A stretch of DNA of 64,000 nucleotides from Flagellimonas sp. S3867. Its GTDB lineage: Bacteria > Bacteroidota > Bacteroidia > Flavobacteriales > Flavobacteriaceae. The stretch is from contig NZ_JACVMN010000001.1 of the NCBI RefSeq assembly GCF_014698935.1, positions 496,001 through 560,000 on the forward strand. Direction: 5' to 3'. Under the pieces are notes generated by a model. That model did no database searches. It saw only the letters and a list, made by a program, of their open reading frames with translations, and was not told the origin of the DNA. Positions 8,373 to 15,860 of this stretch are shown here, piece after piece (within the stretch, counting starts at the first letter, position 1; each line of letters opens with the position of its first letter). The translations under genes were made by a program, and so were the position numbers.

Positions 8373-9287
8373 TTAATATTTTGAAAAGCTTGAACTGACT
8401 TGAACTTTATCAAACCGCCCTATTGAACCTTTAATGTAATCATCATTCGGTTCAACAGAAATCCACTTTCGATTGAGCAATTCCGCAACTTTCCCTGTAG
8501 TATTGCTACCTCCGAAGGGATCTAAAACTAAATCATTCTTGTTAGTCAAAAATTTTATAAAGAATTCTGGAAGTGCTTTGGGCATTCTAGCCGGATGCAA
8601 TTGAATTTCTTTTTCTTTACAATATTTCTGGTAATCTGAACTTGAATGAGTGTTTGCAGCAGTGATCACGTTAGAGGGTATTGCCCCTTTATTGTTAGTC
8701 AAAAAAGATTTTTCGCCAATGCTGTGTTCAGAGGGTCTGTTACCCGAATTATATTTTTTTGTTTTAAGTAAATTCTTCATTGAATCACTATATTCTACCA
8801 ACACTTTTCTGTTGTCAGCTTTTGGATATGGTGTTTTACTCATCCACCAGAAATATGTAAAAGAATCTTTGACTCTGTTCCTTTTTACATTGACCCATTG
8901 AGCTGGACTTGGTAGCTTAGCTGGGTTATTCCATACAAATTGTTGACAAAGATGTAAGTCGCCTTTTTCCAGAAAGGCAAGTAATGATTTGAGAGCTAGT
9001 GTAGACATCACAGGTACCCCAGGCTCCCAAGAATTACCGACTTCCATTACTATAGACCCGTCATCTGACAAATATTCACTAAAAAGTGGTGCTAATTCAG
9101 AAAGCCATTTAACATATTCGTCTCCTTGCAGGTTTCCATATTTTTTCTTTCTATTTAAAGGAAATGGAGGACTCGTAAAAATTAGATTTACTCGGCCTTT
9201 GTATTTATAAAATTTCTTCGACGCCAGCACTTTTTCAATGGTTCCTTTGTAAAAAATACCTTTATCTGTCTTGTACGCGATTTTCAT
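8373..9287 (-). CDS. Type II-style DNA methyltransferase (N4-cytosine or N6-adenine, beta class)
   Basis: 304 residues, PF01555 type. The catalytic motif IV TSPPF is at 38-42, before the SAM-binding motif DPFGGSNTTG (256-265), the order that defines beta-class enzymes; SPPF favours N4-cytosine methylation. It is the first gene of a three-gene minus-strand operon with the nuclease-like protein (8 bp gap) and the MORC-like ATPase. It should protect host DNA at the operon's recognition site, which cannot be read from sequence. A perfect palindrome lies 12 bp upstream of the ATG and a TAnnTTTG box about 54 bp upstream, so its transcription may be repressor-controlled. Confidence 0.9.
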   Translation of the reverse strand: MKIAYKTDKGIFYKGTIEKVLASKKFYKYKGRVNLIFTSPPFPLNRKKKYGNLQGDEYVKWLSELAPLFSEYLSDDGSIVMEVGNSWEPGVPVMSTLALKSLLAFLEKGDLHLCQQFVWNNPAKLPSPAQWVNVKRNRVKDSFTYFWWMSKTPYPKADNRKVLVEYSDSMKNLLKTKKYNSGNRPSEHSIGEKSFLTNNKGAIPSNVITAANTHSSSDYQKYCKEKEIQLHPARMPKALPEFFIKFLTNKNDLVLDPFGGSNTTGKVAELLNRKWISVEPNDDYIKGSIGRFDKVQVSSSFSKY

Positions 9288-9298
9288 TTATATGTTCT

Positions 9299-9312
9299 CC
9301 AACTATAGTTGG
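9299..9312. promoter_or_regulatory. Perfect 14-bp palindrome upstream of methyltransferase
   Basis: CCAACTATAGTTGG lies 12 bp before the methyltransferase ATG and about 30 bp downstream of a candidate -7 box, an ideal place for a repressor or controller-protein operator. The XRE protein encoded at 9545-9748 is the obvious candidate ligand (inferred). Confidence 0.5.
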
Positions 9313-9340
9313 GATATCTTGGTTAGGTTCGAATTAAAGT

Positions 9341-9348
9341 CAAAGATA
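9341..9348 (-). promoter_or_regulatory. Candidate -7 box for the R-M operon
   Basis: On the minus strand TATCTTTG matches the Bacteroidota consensus TAnnTTTG. No convincing -33 TTTG was found at the usual distance. Confidence 0.4.
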
Positions 9349-9463
9349 AGATTTGTGTTTTTTAACGTTTCATCCGGTATTTTAAAGATTACTCTTGACA
9401 TCTAAATCCTATATAATATTTGGGTATTGTCCTTTGCAATATAGAAATTGGTCTCAAAATCAC

Positions 9464-9505
9464 ATTGCACAAAAAACATAGAAATTCTGGGATTTTTCCA
9501 CAATT
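9464..9505 (+). repeat. Direct repeat copy 1 (AGAAATTCTGGG core)
   Basis: ATTGCAC, then AGAAATTCTGGG (9480-9491) and a T-rich end. The same arrangement recurs at 12062-12120 and, diverged, at 22508-22552, always on the plus strand. Copies 1 and 2 flank the XRE gene and metzincin operon. Confidence 0.5.
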
Positions 9506-9544
9506 TTTGAACCGCAAGGTATTCCTAAGAGAAATAGGAAATTA

Positions 9545-9748
9545 TCATTTCGTCGGCACCAAAAGTTCCCGAATATCCACATCTAGAATTTGGGCAATTC
9601 TTTTAAGGTCTTTTAGATGCGGTTGAGATTTGTTATTACAAATTGAAGTTATTGTATTAGGATTTCTATCCATTTTAACCGCCAATTCTTTTTGGCTAAT
9701 CCCTTTTATAACAAGTACTTCTTTTATTCTATTTATTCGCTCAGGCAT
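9545..9748 (-). CDS. XRE/Cro-type HTH regulator
   Basis: 67 residues forming a single Cro/CI helix-turn-helix: RINRIKEVLVIKGISQKELA, then RNPNTITSICNNKSQPHL as recognition helix region, and a closing helix LKRIAQILDVDIRELL. The size is that of R-M controller (C) proteins. It lies 257 bp upstream of the methyltransferase on the same strand and on the other side near the metzincin operon; it could regulate either. A palindrome at 9299-9312 is a possible operator. Its neighbourhood with direct repeats leaves open to which module it belongs. Confidence 0.85.
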   Translation of the reverse strand: MPERINRIKEVLVIKGISQKELAVKMDRNPNTITSICNNKSQPHLKDLKRIAQILDVDIRELLVPTK

Positions 9749-9947
9749 AGCCTAAAGCTAGGTATAATCAAGATTTTTGACAATAGGACATTTTCTGTGA
9801 CATATATAAAAACGATAAAAATATTGTTTTAAACAATATTAATATAATTTTATAGTATGAATTTATTTTCATTTTTATAATTAAAACCTATATTTATATA
9901 GTTTTTAACAGTATTAGTATGTGAAAAACAAATAAAATTGTCCTGAA

Positions 9948-10175
9948 ATGAGCTTAAAAGTAACTGACCTACACCCCCTACTCTCTTATATCCAAGAATG
10001 CCACGAGGGTGACCTTCTTTCTTTTACTCAAAGTTTAGACAAAACCATTTTTATGTTCCACTTTATTCCGATGGACACCTTTTCAGATTTGGAGCGTCAA
10101 AATTGTTGCCATGTTTTAGCGGAACTCAAAGAGGCGGTTATGGAGGTTTATTTAAATAATAATAAAGGTAATTAG
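9948..10175 (+). CDS. Hypothetical small protein in accessory island
   Basis: 75 residues, not recognised. It begins MSLKVTDLHPLLSYIQECHE and looks like a compact helical, partly acidic cytosolic protein with no signal peptide. It is the only plus-strand gene of the island and its stop overlaps the stop of the convergent metzincin gene by 4 bp, leaving no room for a terminator between them. The balanced composition and ATG start argue for a true gene, but no function can be given. Confidence 0.55.
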   Translation: MSLKVTDLHPLLSYIQECHEGDLLSFTQSLDKTIFMFHFIPMDTFSDLERQNCCHVLAELKEAVMEVYLNNNKGN

Positions 10176-10813
10176 TCCTCCATATTGAAATCACAATCGT
10201 ATTCCTCCTTTTCAAAATCTTCCCAAGTTTTGGAATCCAAATCTTTAAAGAGTTTTTGAGTGAGTAAGTTTTTTACAATACCACCAATTGCATAAGGAAC
10301 AGAATAAATATTGTTGTTTTTATTTCTTTCATTTCCAATATGTTCATATCCTAGATTATGACAGTACTCATGAATAATATTCTGGGAAACCAGGGAATGC
10401 AGAAGTTGGGGATTGTTTTTATACTTGTTCATTCGGTAATTCAAGTTGTTAATGTTAATCCAACTTTTATATGTTCCTTTATATGTTTTACCAACTTTGT
10501 TTCTTTTTGCTTTATACGGAATTACCCATACATCCAAATCATTATCACCTAGTTGATTTTGGTCATCCGGATATTTATCAACAAACTTGTCATCACCAGA
10601 AAGTATTTTTTTATAAATTACAGAGTTAGAATCTTTCGTATGGTTAAACCCTTCCTTGCCTTTCCAACTATACCTAATAACTTCATTTTCGAAATCCCTA
10701 GAATTCAATATTTCTAAAAGAGAATTCGAAGATTCCCGAATTAGTTCTTTTTGATCTTTGGTGAATTCAAGCTTATTTTTTCCTATATCAAATTTTAGGT
10801 CAATTTCCAACAT
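10172..10813 (-). CDS. Cytosolic metzincin-like zinc metalloprotease
   Basis: 213 residues with a complete metzincin zinc signature HEYCHNLGYEH (H148, E149, H152, G155, H158). Upstream strands (LDVWVIPYK) and an amphipathic helix before the motif fit a zincin fold. No Met-turn is obvious after the motif. There is no signal peptide, pro-domain with Cys switch, or membrane segment, unlike most secreted metzincins, so it probably acts in the cytosol. It is the last gene of a four-gene operon (gaps 15, 10 and 22 bp) with three small beta-rich proteins. Such proteases in conflict systems are usually kept silent until triggered; the partners may be sensors or substrates. That role is inferred. Confidence 0.75.
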   Translation of the reverse strand: MLEIDLKFDIGKNKLEFTKDQKELIRESSNSLLEILNSRDFENEVIRYSWKGKEGFNHTKDSNSVIYKKILSGDDKFVDKYPDDQNQLGDNDLDVWVIPYKAKRNKVGKTYKGTYKSWININNLNYRMNKYKNNPQLLHSLVSQNIIHEYCHNLGYEHIGNERNKNNNIYSVPYAIGGIVKNLLTQKLFKDLDSKTWEDFEKEEYDCDFNMED

Positions 10814-10828
10814 AAACTCTTTTCTTTA

Positions 10829-11071
10829 TTACTTGATTAATTTTTGTGCGTCTTCGGGGTTTATTCTTGTTTTTAGTTGGATTGAAATTTCAATCTGCTT
10901 CTTTTTCCTGGCAACGATGAAGTTCCTACCTTTAATACTAATGCTCCTAAATTCAATTGCAATATCAATTGGACTATGATGTCTGAGGCTTTTATTTTTA
11001 TCATCGACCATAGTTGTTTTTATATCTAACACTGTCTTCTCAAAAAGTTTAGAAATACTATTTTCATCCAT
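10829..11071 (-). CDS. Small helix-plus-beta protein of the metzincin operon
   Basis: 80 residues, not firmly recognised. An N-terminal helix (SISKLFEKTVLDIKTT) is followed by strands IDIAIEFRSISIK, NFIVARKK and KQIEISIQLKTRI. The topology, one helix then three or four amphipathic strands, recalls the trypsin-co-occurring (Trypco2-like) domains described next to proteases in bacterial conflict systems, and it resembles the layout of the next gene product. This family link is a guess from pattern only. Cytosolic. The gene lies 15 bp upstream of the protease gene. Confidence 0.6.
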   Translation of the reverse strand: MDENSISKLFEKTVLDIKTTMVDDKNKSLRHHSPIDIAIEFRSISIKGRNFIVARKKKQIEISIQLKTRINPEDAQKLIK

Positions 11072-11081
11072 ACTTTAAGGT

Positions 11082-11366
11082 TTAATTTTTCTCAACATCC
11101 TTATCTTCTTCTAAATCGATATCAATTTGCCCACTAAATCTGAAACTTATTGAACCATTTTTGTGAACAAGAAGTTTGTCCCCTACGGGGTCAGCCTTCA
11201 ATGCAATTTCATAATCCACATCTCCGACCAACATAGCGGTTGGAACATTCACGTCCTCCTTATTTGATCGCTCCTTATTTGTAGAATCTGTAACTCTGCT
11301 AAATGACTTTTGCAAAATAATCATCAACTCTTCCAAATAAATTTTATCTTCGTTCTTGGTATTCAT
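11082..11366 (-). CDS. Small beta-rich protein of the metzincin operon
   Basis: 94 residues, not recognised with certainty. A short helix (YLEELMIILQKSF), a polar linker (about 24-41), and a beta part: PTAMLVGDVDYEIALKAD, KLLVHKNGSISFRFSG and QIDIDLE. The layout parallels the 80-residue neighbour, so the two may be paralogous domains. Acidic C-terminus, no signal peptide. Gaps of 10 bp and 22 bp to its operon neighbours indicate co-expression with the protease. Confidence 0.6.
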   Translation of the reverse strand: MNTKNEDKIYLEELMIILQKSFSRVTDSTNKERSNKEDVNVPTAMLVGDVDYEIALKADPVGDKLLVHKNGSISFRFSGQIDIDLEEDKDVEKN

Positions 11367-11388
11367 CCTTTTTCAATTTCTGATAAAT

Positions 11389-11874
11389 TTATTCCCCCAA
11401 TTTTTTCACTAGAGTATCTAAATCTGCTGGACTTTGAATAGTTAAACCATGGTCCTGCACATATTCCCTGAGAGAAGTTGAATTATTACTAATGGCAAAT
11501 CTTGTTGAAGCTTGAAGAACGCTTTCTTGACTACTTTCCGTACTTGAAGTGAAACTGATATTGGCGTGAATTGGAGCTAGTTGTAATCCAAAGTCAACAC
11601 CGGTCTTCTTTTTTCTAACTTCACTAATTCTCATGGTAATAGCAACGTTAATTGAACCATCAATATTAATAATAGGTATTGTATCTAAAATAATGTCTAT
11701 GGCTTTTTTTTGGACATCTTTACTTTGATCTTTTAATTGACTTTCAAGTAATTTTCTTTTCATTTCAATCCATTTAATCCAACTCTCCCTATATTTTTTA
11801 TCTGCCTCCACCACTGCCTCCAGTGGTGCTTTAAATAACTCTGAAAATACTGTGGTTAAATCTGCTGATGCCAT
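11389..11874 (-). CDS. DUF2589-like protein, first gene of the metzincin operon
   Basis: 161 residues from ATG 11874 (MASADLTTVF); a longer frame to 11934 has no better start and would add a low-complexity leader. The N-terminal part, FSELFKAPLEAVVEADKKY, then a charged helix, then IPIINIDGSINVAITMRI with further strands, resembles the DUF2589 family (conserved '...APL.A...A' start and 'P...I..I.V...' strand). The central Ser/Thr-rich stretch (NISFTSSTESSQESV) may be a loop. DUF2589 has no established function. An inverted repeat lies 80 bp upstream of the start (11955-11979). Confidence 0.6.
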   Translation of the reverse strand: MASADLTTVFSELFKAPLEAVVEADKKYRESWIKWIEMKRKLLESQLKDQSKDVQKKAIDIILDTIPIINIDGSINVAITMRISEVRKKKTGVDFGLQLAPIHANISFTSSTESSQESVLQASTRFAISNNSTSLREYVQDHGLTIQSPADLDTLVKKLGE

Positions 11875-11954
11875 GATTTTATTTTTTTTGTTAAAATTCC
11901 AATTGATAACTACCAAAATTCTACTAAAACCCAAATGAATACACCGATATGGTT

Positions 11955-11979
11955 TAATTCATTGTCACATAATGAATTA
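11955..11979. promoter_or_regulatory. Perfect inverted repeat upstream of metzincin operon
   Basis: TAATTCATT, 7-bp spacer GTCACAT, AATGAATTA: a perfect 9-bp inverted repeat 80 bp upstream of the operon's first ATG. It could be a dimer binding site; no clear TAnnTTTG box was found between it and the gene. Confidence 0.4.
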
Positions 11980-12061
11980 GAAAAACCAAGTAAAACTCTT
12001 GATAATTTGAAAATATGCTTTGGGGGAGAATCAAGAATAATTCTTGACCTTTTAAATATAT

Positions 12062-12120
12062 GAATTGACCACAAAAACTTGTTGTAGAAAAACCTTAGAA
12101 ATTCTGGGGGTTTTCTACTA
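12062..12120 (+). repeat. Direct repeat copy 2 with hairpin
   Basis: AGAAATTCTGGG (12097-12108) lies in the loop of a hairpin with arms GTAGAAAA (12084-12091) and TTTTCTAC (12111-12118). It matches copy 1 (9480-9491) exactly over 12 bp and copy 3 (22527-22539) in part. The stretch 11980-12476 has no gene I can support. Confidence 0.5.
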
Positions 12121-12172
12121 TTTCAAGGTGTTTTTGGCTGTTTTTATTAACAATCTAGATTTTAGTCCATTC

Positions 12173-12250
12173 CATACACTTTCACCTCCCCTACTCTCCT
12201 ACTTCGCTTTTCAAGCTACGAAGGATTCGTTTACGGTTCGGCAAAACAGT
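12173..12250 (+). repeat. Dispersed 75-bp intergenic repeat, copy A
   Basis: Contains CTCCCCTACTCTCCT and AAGCTACGAAGGATTCG followed by GGTTCGGCAAAA. A second copy, about three-quarters identical by eye, is at 20667-20742, also downstream of a gene cluster and on the same strand. Confidence 0.55.
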
Positions 12251-12334
12251 ATTCCATTACTTTTTTAAAGAAGTTTTTGAGAAGAAATTTTTCATGAAGT
12301 ATGGTACAAACTTTCGCTTTTACCAAAGCTCAAG

Positions 12335-12395
12335 TTACATAACACGGTACATTATGGAACAAATTGTTTCATTTCCATAATAAGCCATTATGTAA
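12335..12395. repeat. Inverted TTACATAA/TTATGTAA pair at right island edge
   Basis: TTACATAA (12335-12342) and TTATGTAA (12388-12395) enclose a second inverted repeat, ATTATGGAA (12351-12359) / TTCCATAAT (12373-12381). The outer core is shared with the units at 4889-5095 on the other side of the island. It lies 80 bp from the end of the sugar dehydrogenase gene. Confidence 0.55.
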
Positions 12396-12476
12396 AATTG
12401 CTTTGGAAGTCGTTTTTGGGTTAAATAACCTTACCGTAGTTTTTAATTTGCTTCTTATACAGAATAAACTGCGGCA

Positions 12477-13988
12477 CTATTGCTCAGGTACAAGGCGAAT
12501 AAGTCTGCCGGGGCCCTCTACCGCAATGTATAGATAACCGTCTGTACCCATATGTGCGTCACGTACCCTGCCTATACCATCTACCAGCGTTTCATGGCCA
12601 ATAACCTCGTTGCCATTCATCTTTAAACGATGGAGGTATTCGAATTTGAGCGAGCTGACGAACAAGTCATTTTTCCAGTTTCCATAAAATTCGCCAGACA
12701 CAAACGTCATTCCACAAGGAGCAATAGAAGGAGTCCAGTAGTACACGGGCTGTTCCATACCAGCCAATGCGGTAAGGTCTGTAAATGTGGTGCCATCATA
12801 ATTGATACCGTATGAAATCACGGGCCAACCATTGTTGTTCCCGGCTTCCAAAATATTGATTTCATCACCTCCCTGAGGCCCATGCTCGCCCTCCCAAAGC
12901 GCTCCAGTTTCTGGATGTAGACTCATGCCTTGCGGATTACGTGTTCCATAGGTAAAAATTGAATTGACAGCTCCCGAGGTATTATAAAAAGGGTTATCGG
13001 TAGGAATTTGACCATCGTCATGGATACGGTGTATTTTTCCGTGAGCATTGTCCAATTCTTGAGGATAGGCATCTCTGTTGCCACGATCACCAACGGATAC
13101 ATATACGTAGCCATTGTTATCAAATACTAGTCTTGAGCCATAATGGTGAGAACTATTGAGATACGGAAGTGCCGTAAATATGTTCTCCACTTCAACCAAG
13201 TTGTTGCCCTCAAGCCTAGCTCTTGCCACTGCAGTGGTCCGCTCAGATGAATTATTGGGGTTGATACGGGAATAGGATAGATAAACCAATGAATTGTTTT
13301 CAAAATCTGGATGTATGAGCACATCCAACAATCCACCCTGCCCTTGCGAGGCAACATCTGGGACACCGGTAATTTCTATCAATTGCTTATCGTTCCGTAC
13401 CAAAAACAGCCCTCCCCCACGCTCGGTCACCAAAATTTCACCATTGGGCAATTGTGCTATCCCCCAAGGAATGCCGGGAATCTCATCTGTTATGGTTTCC
13501 AGTCGAAATGTAAGGTCATCGGAGGTGATCAAGCCCGACAAATCAGGGTTATCCTCCTCCAACATCGCTTTGGTTTTCCCATCGATCTCGGTAAGTATAA
13601 AGTTGGTCAAATCCTCGATTGCTTGAGCACTTAAAGCAGACCCATATGCTGGCATACCATTGCCTGCGTACCCATCCGTTATCGAATTAATGATATTTTC
13701 TTGAGAATCACCGTAGGTCCACTCACGTTCAACAAATGAGCCAAGGTCTTGACCATGGCAACCCCCACAGTTGTTTCTATAATTGAGGGCAGCATCTCCT
13801 GAATCCATAATTTCATTATCAGGATCAATTGCATCTTCGGGCGACACGGGTTCCAGCGAATTATTGCAGCTTAACAGTACTGACAAAAACGAGAACATCA
13901 CCAATTTCGTGGATGTTTTTAACCATTTGTAGGTGTACTTTAAATTGAAAGTTATCTCAGAAAACGGATTTGGGGTGATTGGGGCCAT
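12477..13988 (-). CDS. Cytochrome c-PQQ-type sugar dehydrogenase fusion lipoprotein
   Basis: 503 residues from ATG 13988 (an upstream GTG at 14006 is less likely). The signal ends FLSVLLSC (lipid Cys about 41). A class I cytochrome c domain follows: NNCGGCHGQ (C74, C77, H78) and an axial Met in GYAGNGMPAYG. From about residue 150 a six-bladed propeller of the glucose/sorbosone dehydrogenase (GSDH) family: LPNGEILVTERGG, GLLDVLIHPDF, YVSVGDRGNRD, YGTRNPQGMSLHP, GEHGPQGGDEIN. The fused haem would take electrons from a PQQ sugar or aldose dehydrogenase, so it is likely a periplasmic-side respiratory dehydrogenase. Substrate is unknown. Confidence 0.88.
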   Translation of the reverse strand: MAPITPNPFSEITFNLKYTYKWLKTSTKLVMFSFLSVLLSCNNSLEPVSPEDAIDPDNEIMDSGDAALNYRNNCGGCHGQDLGSFVEREWTYGDSQENIINSITDGYAGNGMPAYGSALSAQAIEDLTNFILTEIDGKTKAMLEEDNPDLSGLITSDDLTFRLETITDEIPGIPWGIAQLPNGEILVTERGGGLFLVRNDKQLIEITGVPDVASQGQGGLLDVLIHPDFENNSLVYLSYSRINPNNSSERTTAVARARLEGNNLVEVENIFTALPYLNSSHHYGSRLVFDNNGYVYVSVGDRGNRDAYPQELDNAHGKIHRIHDDGQIPTDNPFYNTSGAVNSIFTYGTRNPQGMSLHPETGALWEGEHGPQGGDEINILEAGNNNGWPVISYGINYDGTTFTDLTALAGMEQPVYYWTPSIAPCGMTFVSGEFYGNWKNDLFVSSLKFEYLHRLKMNGNEVIGHETLVDGIGRVRDAHMGTDGYLYIAVEGPGRLIRLVPEQ

Positions 13989-14130
13989 AATTGTCCATTT
14001 TAGCACTTAGTGTATAAACGTTACATATATGTAACGTTGACAATTAAAATAAAGTATTGGGTTGGGAAGTCAAAATGACACTGGTTATCAGTAGATTACC
14101 ACCAAGTACCTATGGAACTTTATCCGAGTT

Positions 14131-15837
14131 TTATGGCTTAGGCCTAAGATCTTCAATCACCTTTGCATCTACCCAAAAGATATCTACATTTTCGTAATTG
14201 GATGAGCCTACATTTCTATTGAAGAAAAGATATTTTCCATCGGGCGTCACAAACGCGGTTGACTCCCAAGCTTCTGTATTTATAGTACTTCCCATATTAA
14301 TGGCCTTACCCCATGAACCATCTTTCTGTTGAAAGCTGATATATAGGTCAGAATCACCATAACCGCTCTCTCTTTCGCCATCCCATATAATATAGGACTC
14401 ATCAGGTGCAATAAAAGGATGGGCATTATATTTGCCAGTATTAATCTCTTTGCTGAAAGGTTTTGGCGCTTCTCGCTTGCCGTTAATTAAGCGAGAATAA
14501 CGAATAACGCCATCTCCATCTTCAGAACCTACTTCATCAAAAACAAAAGTGCCTTTGGATGAAGACGTAAGACGCATAATGCGAATGTCTTCAAAATAAG
14601 AACCAAGGCTTTTCACTTCCGACCAACCTGTCCCGGTACGTACCATATATTTCTTTCCCAAATGCAAGGTCTTACCATCTGGTGAAAACACTGGTCTGCC
14701 TATTCTGGGCATTACATAAGACTCGCTCCATCGATTTTCTATATTTTTAAAAACAACCAATTCGTGCTTTTCGTAGCTACCGCCATTCCTATTAAAGTAA
14801 AACTCCTTTAAATCTGGCGAGAAGAATCCACTCAGTTCTCGATGTTCCGTATTAACAATTCCGGGTGCAAAAGGTATGGCAGTAAAACCGGGTGGTTTTT
14901 GCCCAAGATAGGGACCTTCCAAAACCAAGCTTGCAGGTTTAACCGCATCAATGACTTTAGCATCTACCCAATAAATATTCGACAACTCCCCTTCTTCATT
15001 ATACCGGCTAAAAAACAAATATTTCCCGTCCGGAGTCAGACTTGGGCAGGTTTCCGTATAATCGGAATTTACGGAAGTACCCAGATTAATGGGTTGGGTC
15101 CAACTCCCATTGGGCCTTTTAAAACAAACGTGAATATCCCTGTCTTTTGTATTATCATTTTCTTTTTTGGCATCCACCAGAATAAAATCCTGAGATGGGG
15201 AAATAAATCCGTGTGTCCCGTATTCAATGTCAAGTTCATGCACTTCAGGATAGTTGCCATTTTTATTGGGGGCATAGTACATCTTTCCCTTTGAGATACT
15301 AGTATAAAAAAGATCGCCATTCTTCGCTACGTTCGGATAAAAAACAAGATCTTCATTTATGGGTGAATCAAGTGGTTCGGCTTCGCTCCAAGACTGACCC
15401 AAACGTTGGGCAATCCATATTTTCTCATCTGAAAAAATGGAATCATAAGCTGCAAAGAACAATTTGTTGCCCTGGGGATTTACAAAGGCCTCAAATTCAC
15501 TCTTCTTCTTACCCTTGGTAAATGTTATTTTTTTGGGAGTCGTCCATGTACCCTCCTTGAGCTCTGAAAAATGCACCTCTTGAGGGCTATCTTCTTTTTC
15601 CCCTGAGAAATATAGTTCCTTAAAATCTGGAGAAAAGGAAACGGCATACTCATAACGTCCGTTTACCGAAACAAGCCCCGGAGCAAAAAGCTGGGGAGTC
15701 ATTCCCGGTGGCTCTTGTCCAAAATAGGAAGTTTCTTCGGACGTGGATTCATTGTTCTTTGCATGCTGTTTTTTAGTATCGCAGGCATTTAAAAATAGTA
15801 CCCCTATAAACATCCAAATGAAATACGTTTTTCTCAT
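14131..15837 (-). CDS. PD40 propeller lipoprotein, internally duplicated
   Basis: 568 residues. The signal ends GVLFLNAC (C19). The protein is two homologous halves: GQEPPGMTPQLFAPGLVS with SPDFKELYFSG near 40-80, and GQKPPGFTAIPFAPGIV with SPDLKEFYFNR near 310-350; each half ends alike, NIYWVDAKVIDAVKP and DIFWVDAKVIEDLRP. PD40/WD40-like units (TPDGKYLFFSR, TPDGKYLFFNR) fill both. Likely an outer-membrane-anchored propeller of unknown ligand. It is the last gene of a three-gene operon (23 bp after the serine hydrolase gene). Confidence 0.85.
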   Translation of the reverse strand: MRKTYFIWMFIGVLFLNACDTKKQHAKNNESTSEETSYFGQEPPGMTPQLFAPGLVSVNGRYEYAVSFSPDFKELYFSGEKEDSPQEVHFSELKEGTWTTPKKITFTKGKKKSEFEAFVNPQGNKLFFAAYDSIFSDEKIWIAQRLGQSWSEAEPLDSPINEDLVFYPNVAKNGDLFYTSISKGKMYYAPNKNGNYPEVHELDIEYGTHGFISPSQDFILVDAKKENDNTKDRDIHVCFKRPNGSWTQPINLGTSVNSDYTETCPSLTPDGKYLFFSRYNEEGELSNIYWVDAKVIDAVKPASLVLEGPYLGQKPPGFTAIPFAPGIVNTEHRELSGFFSPDLKEFYFNRNGGSYEKHELVVFKNIENRWSESYVMPRIGRPVFSPDGKTLHLGKKYMVRTGTGWSEVKSLGSYFEDIRIMRLTSSSKGTFVFDEVGSEDGDGVIRYSRLINGKREAPKPFSKEINTGKYNAHPFIAPDESYIIWDGERESGYGDSDLYISFQQKDGSWGKAINMGSTINTEAWESTAFVTPDGKYLFFNRNVGSSNYENVDIFWVDAKVIEDLRPKP

Positions 15838-15860
15838 CTCTTAGATTTTAATACTAGTTG

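Noticed and set aside
4889-12395. Complete insertion sequence or prophage in the island
   Set aside because: No transposase, integrase or phage structural gene is present in the segment.
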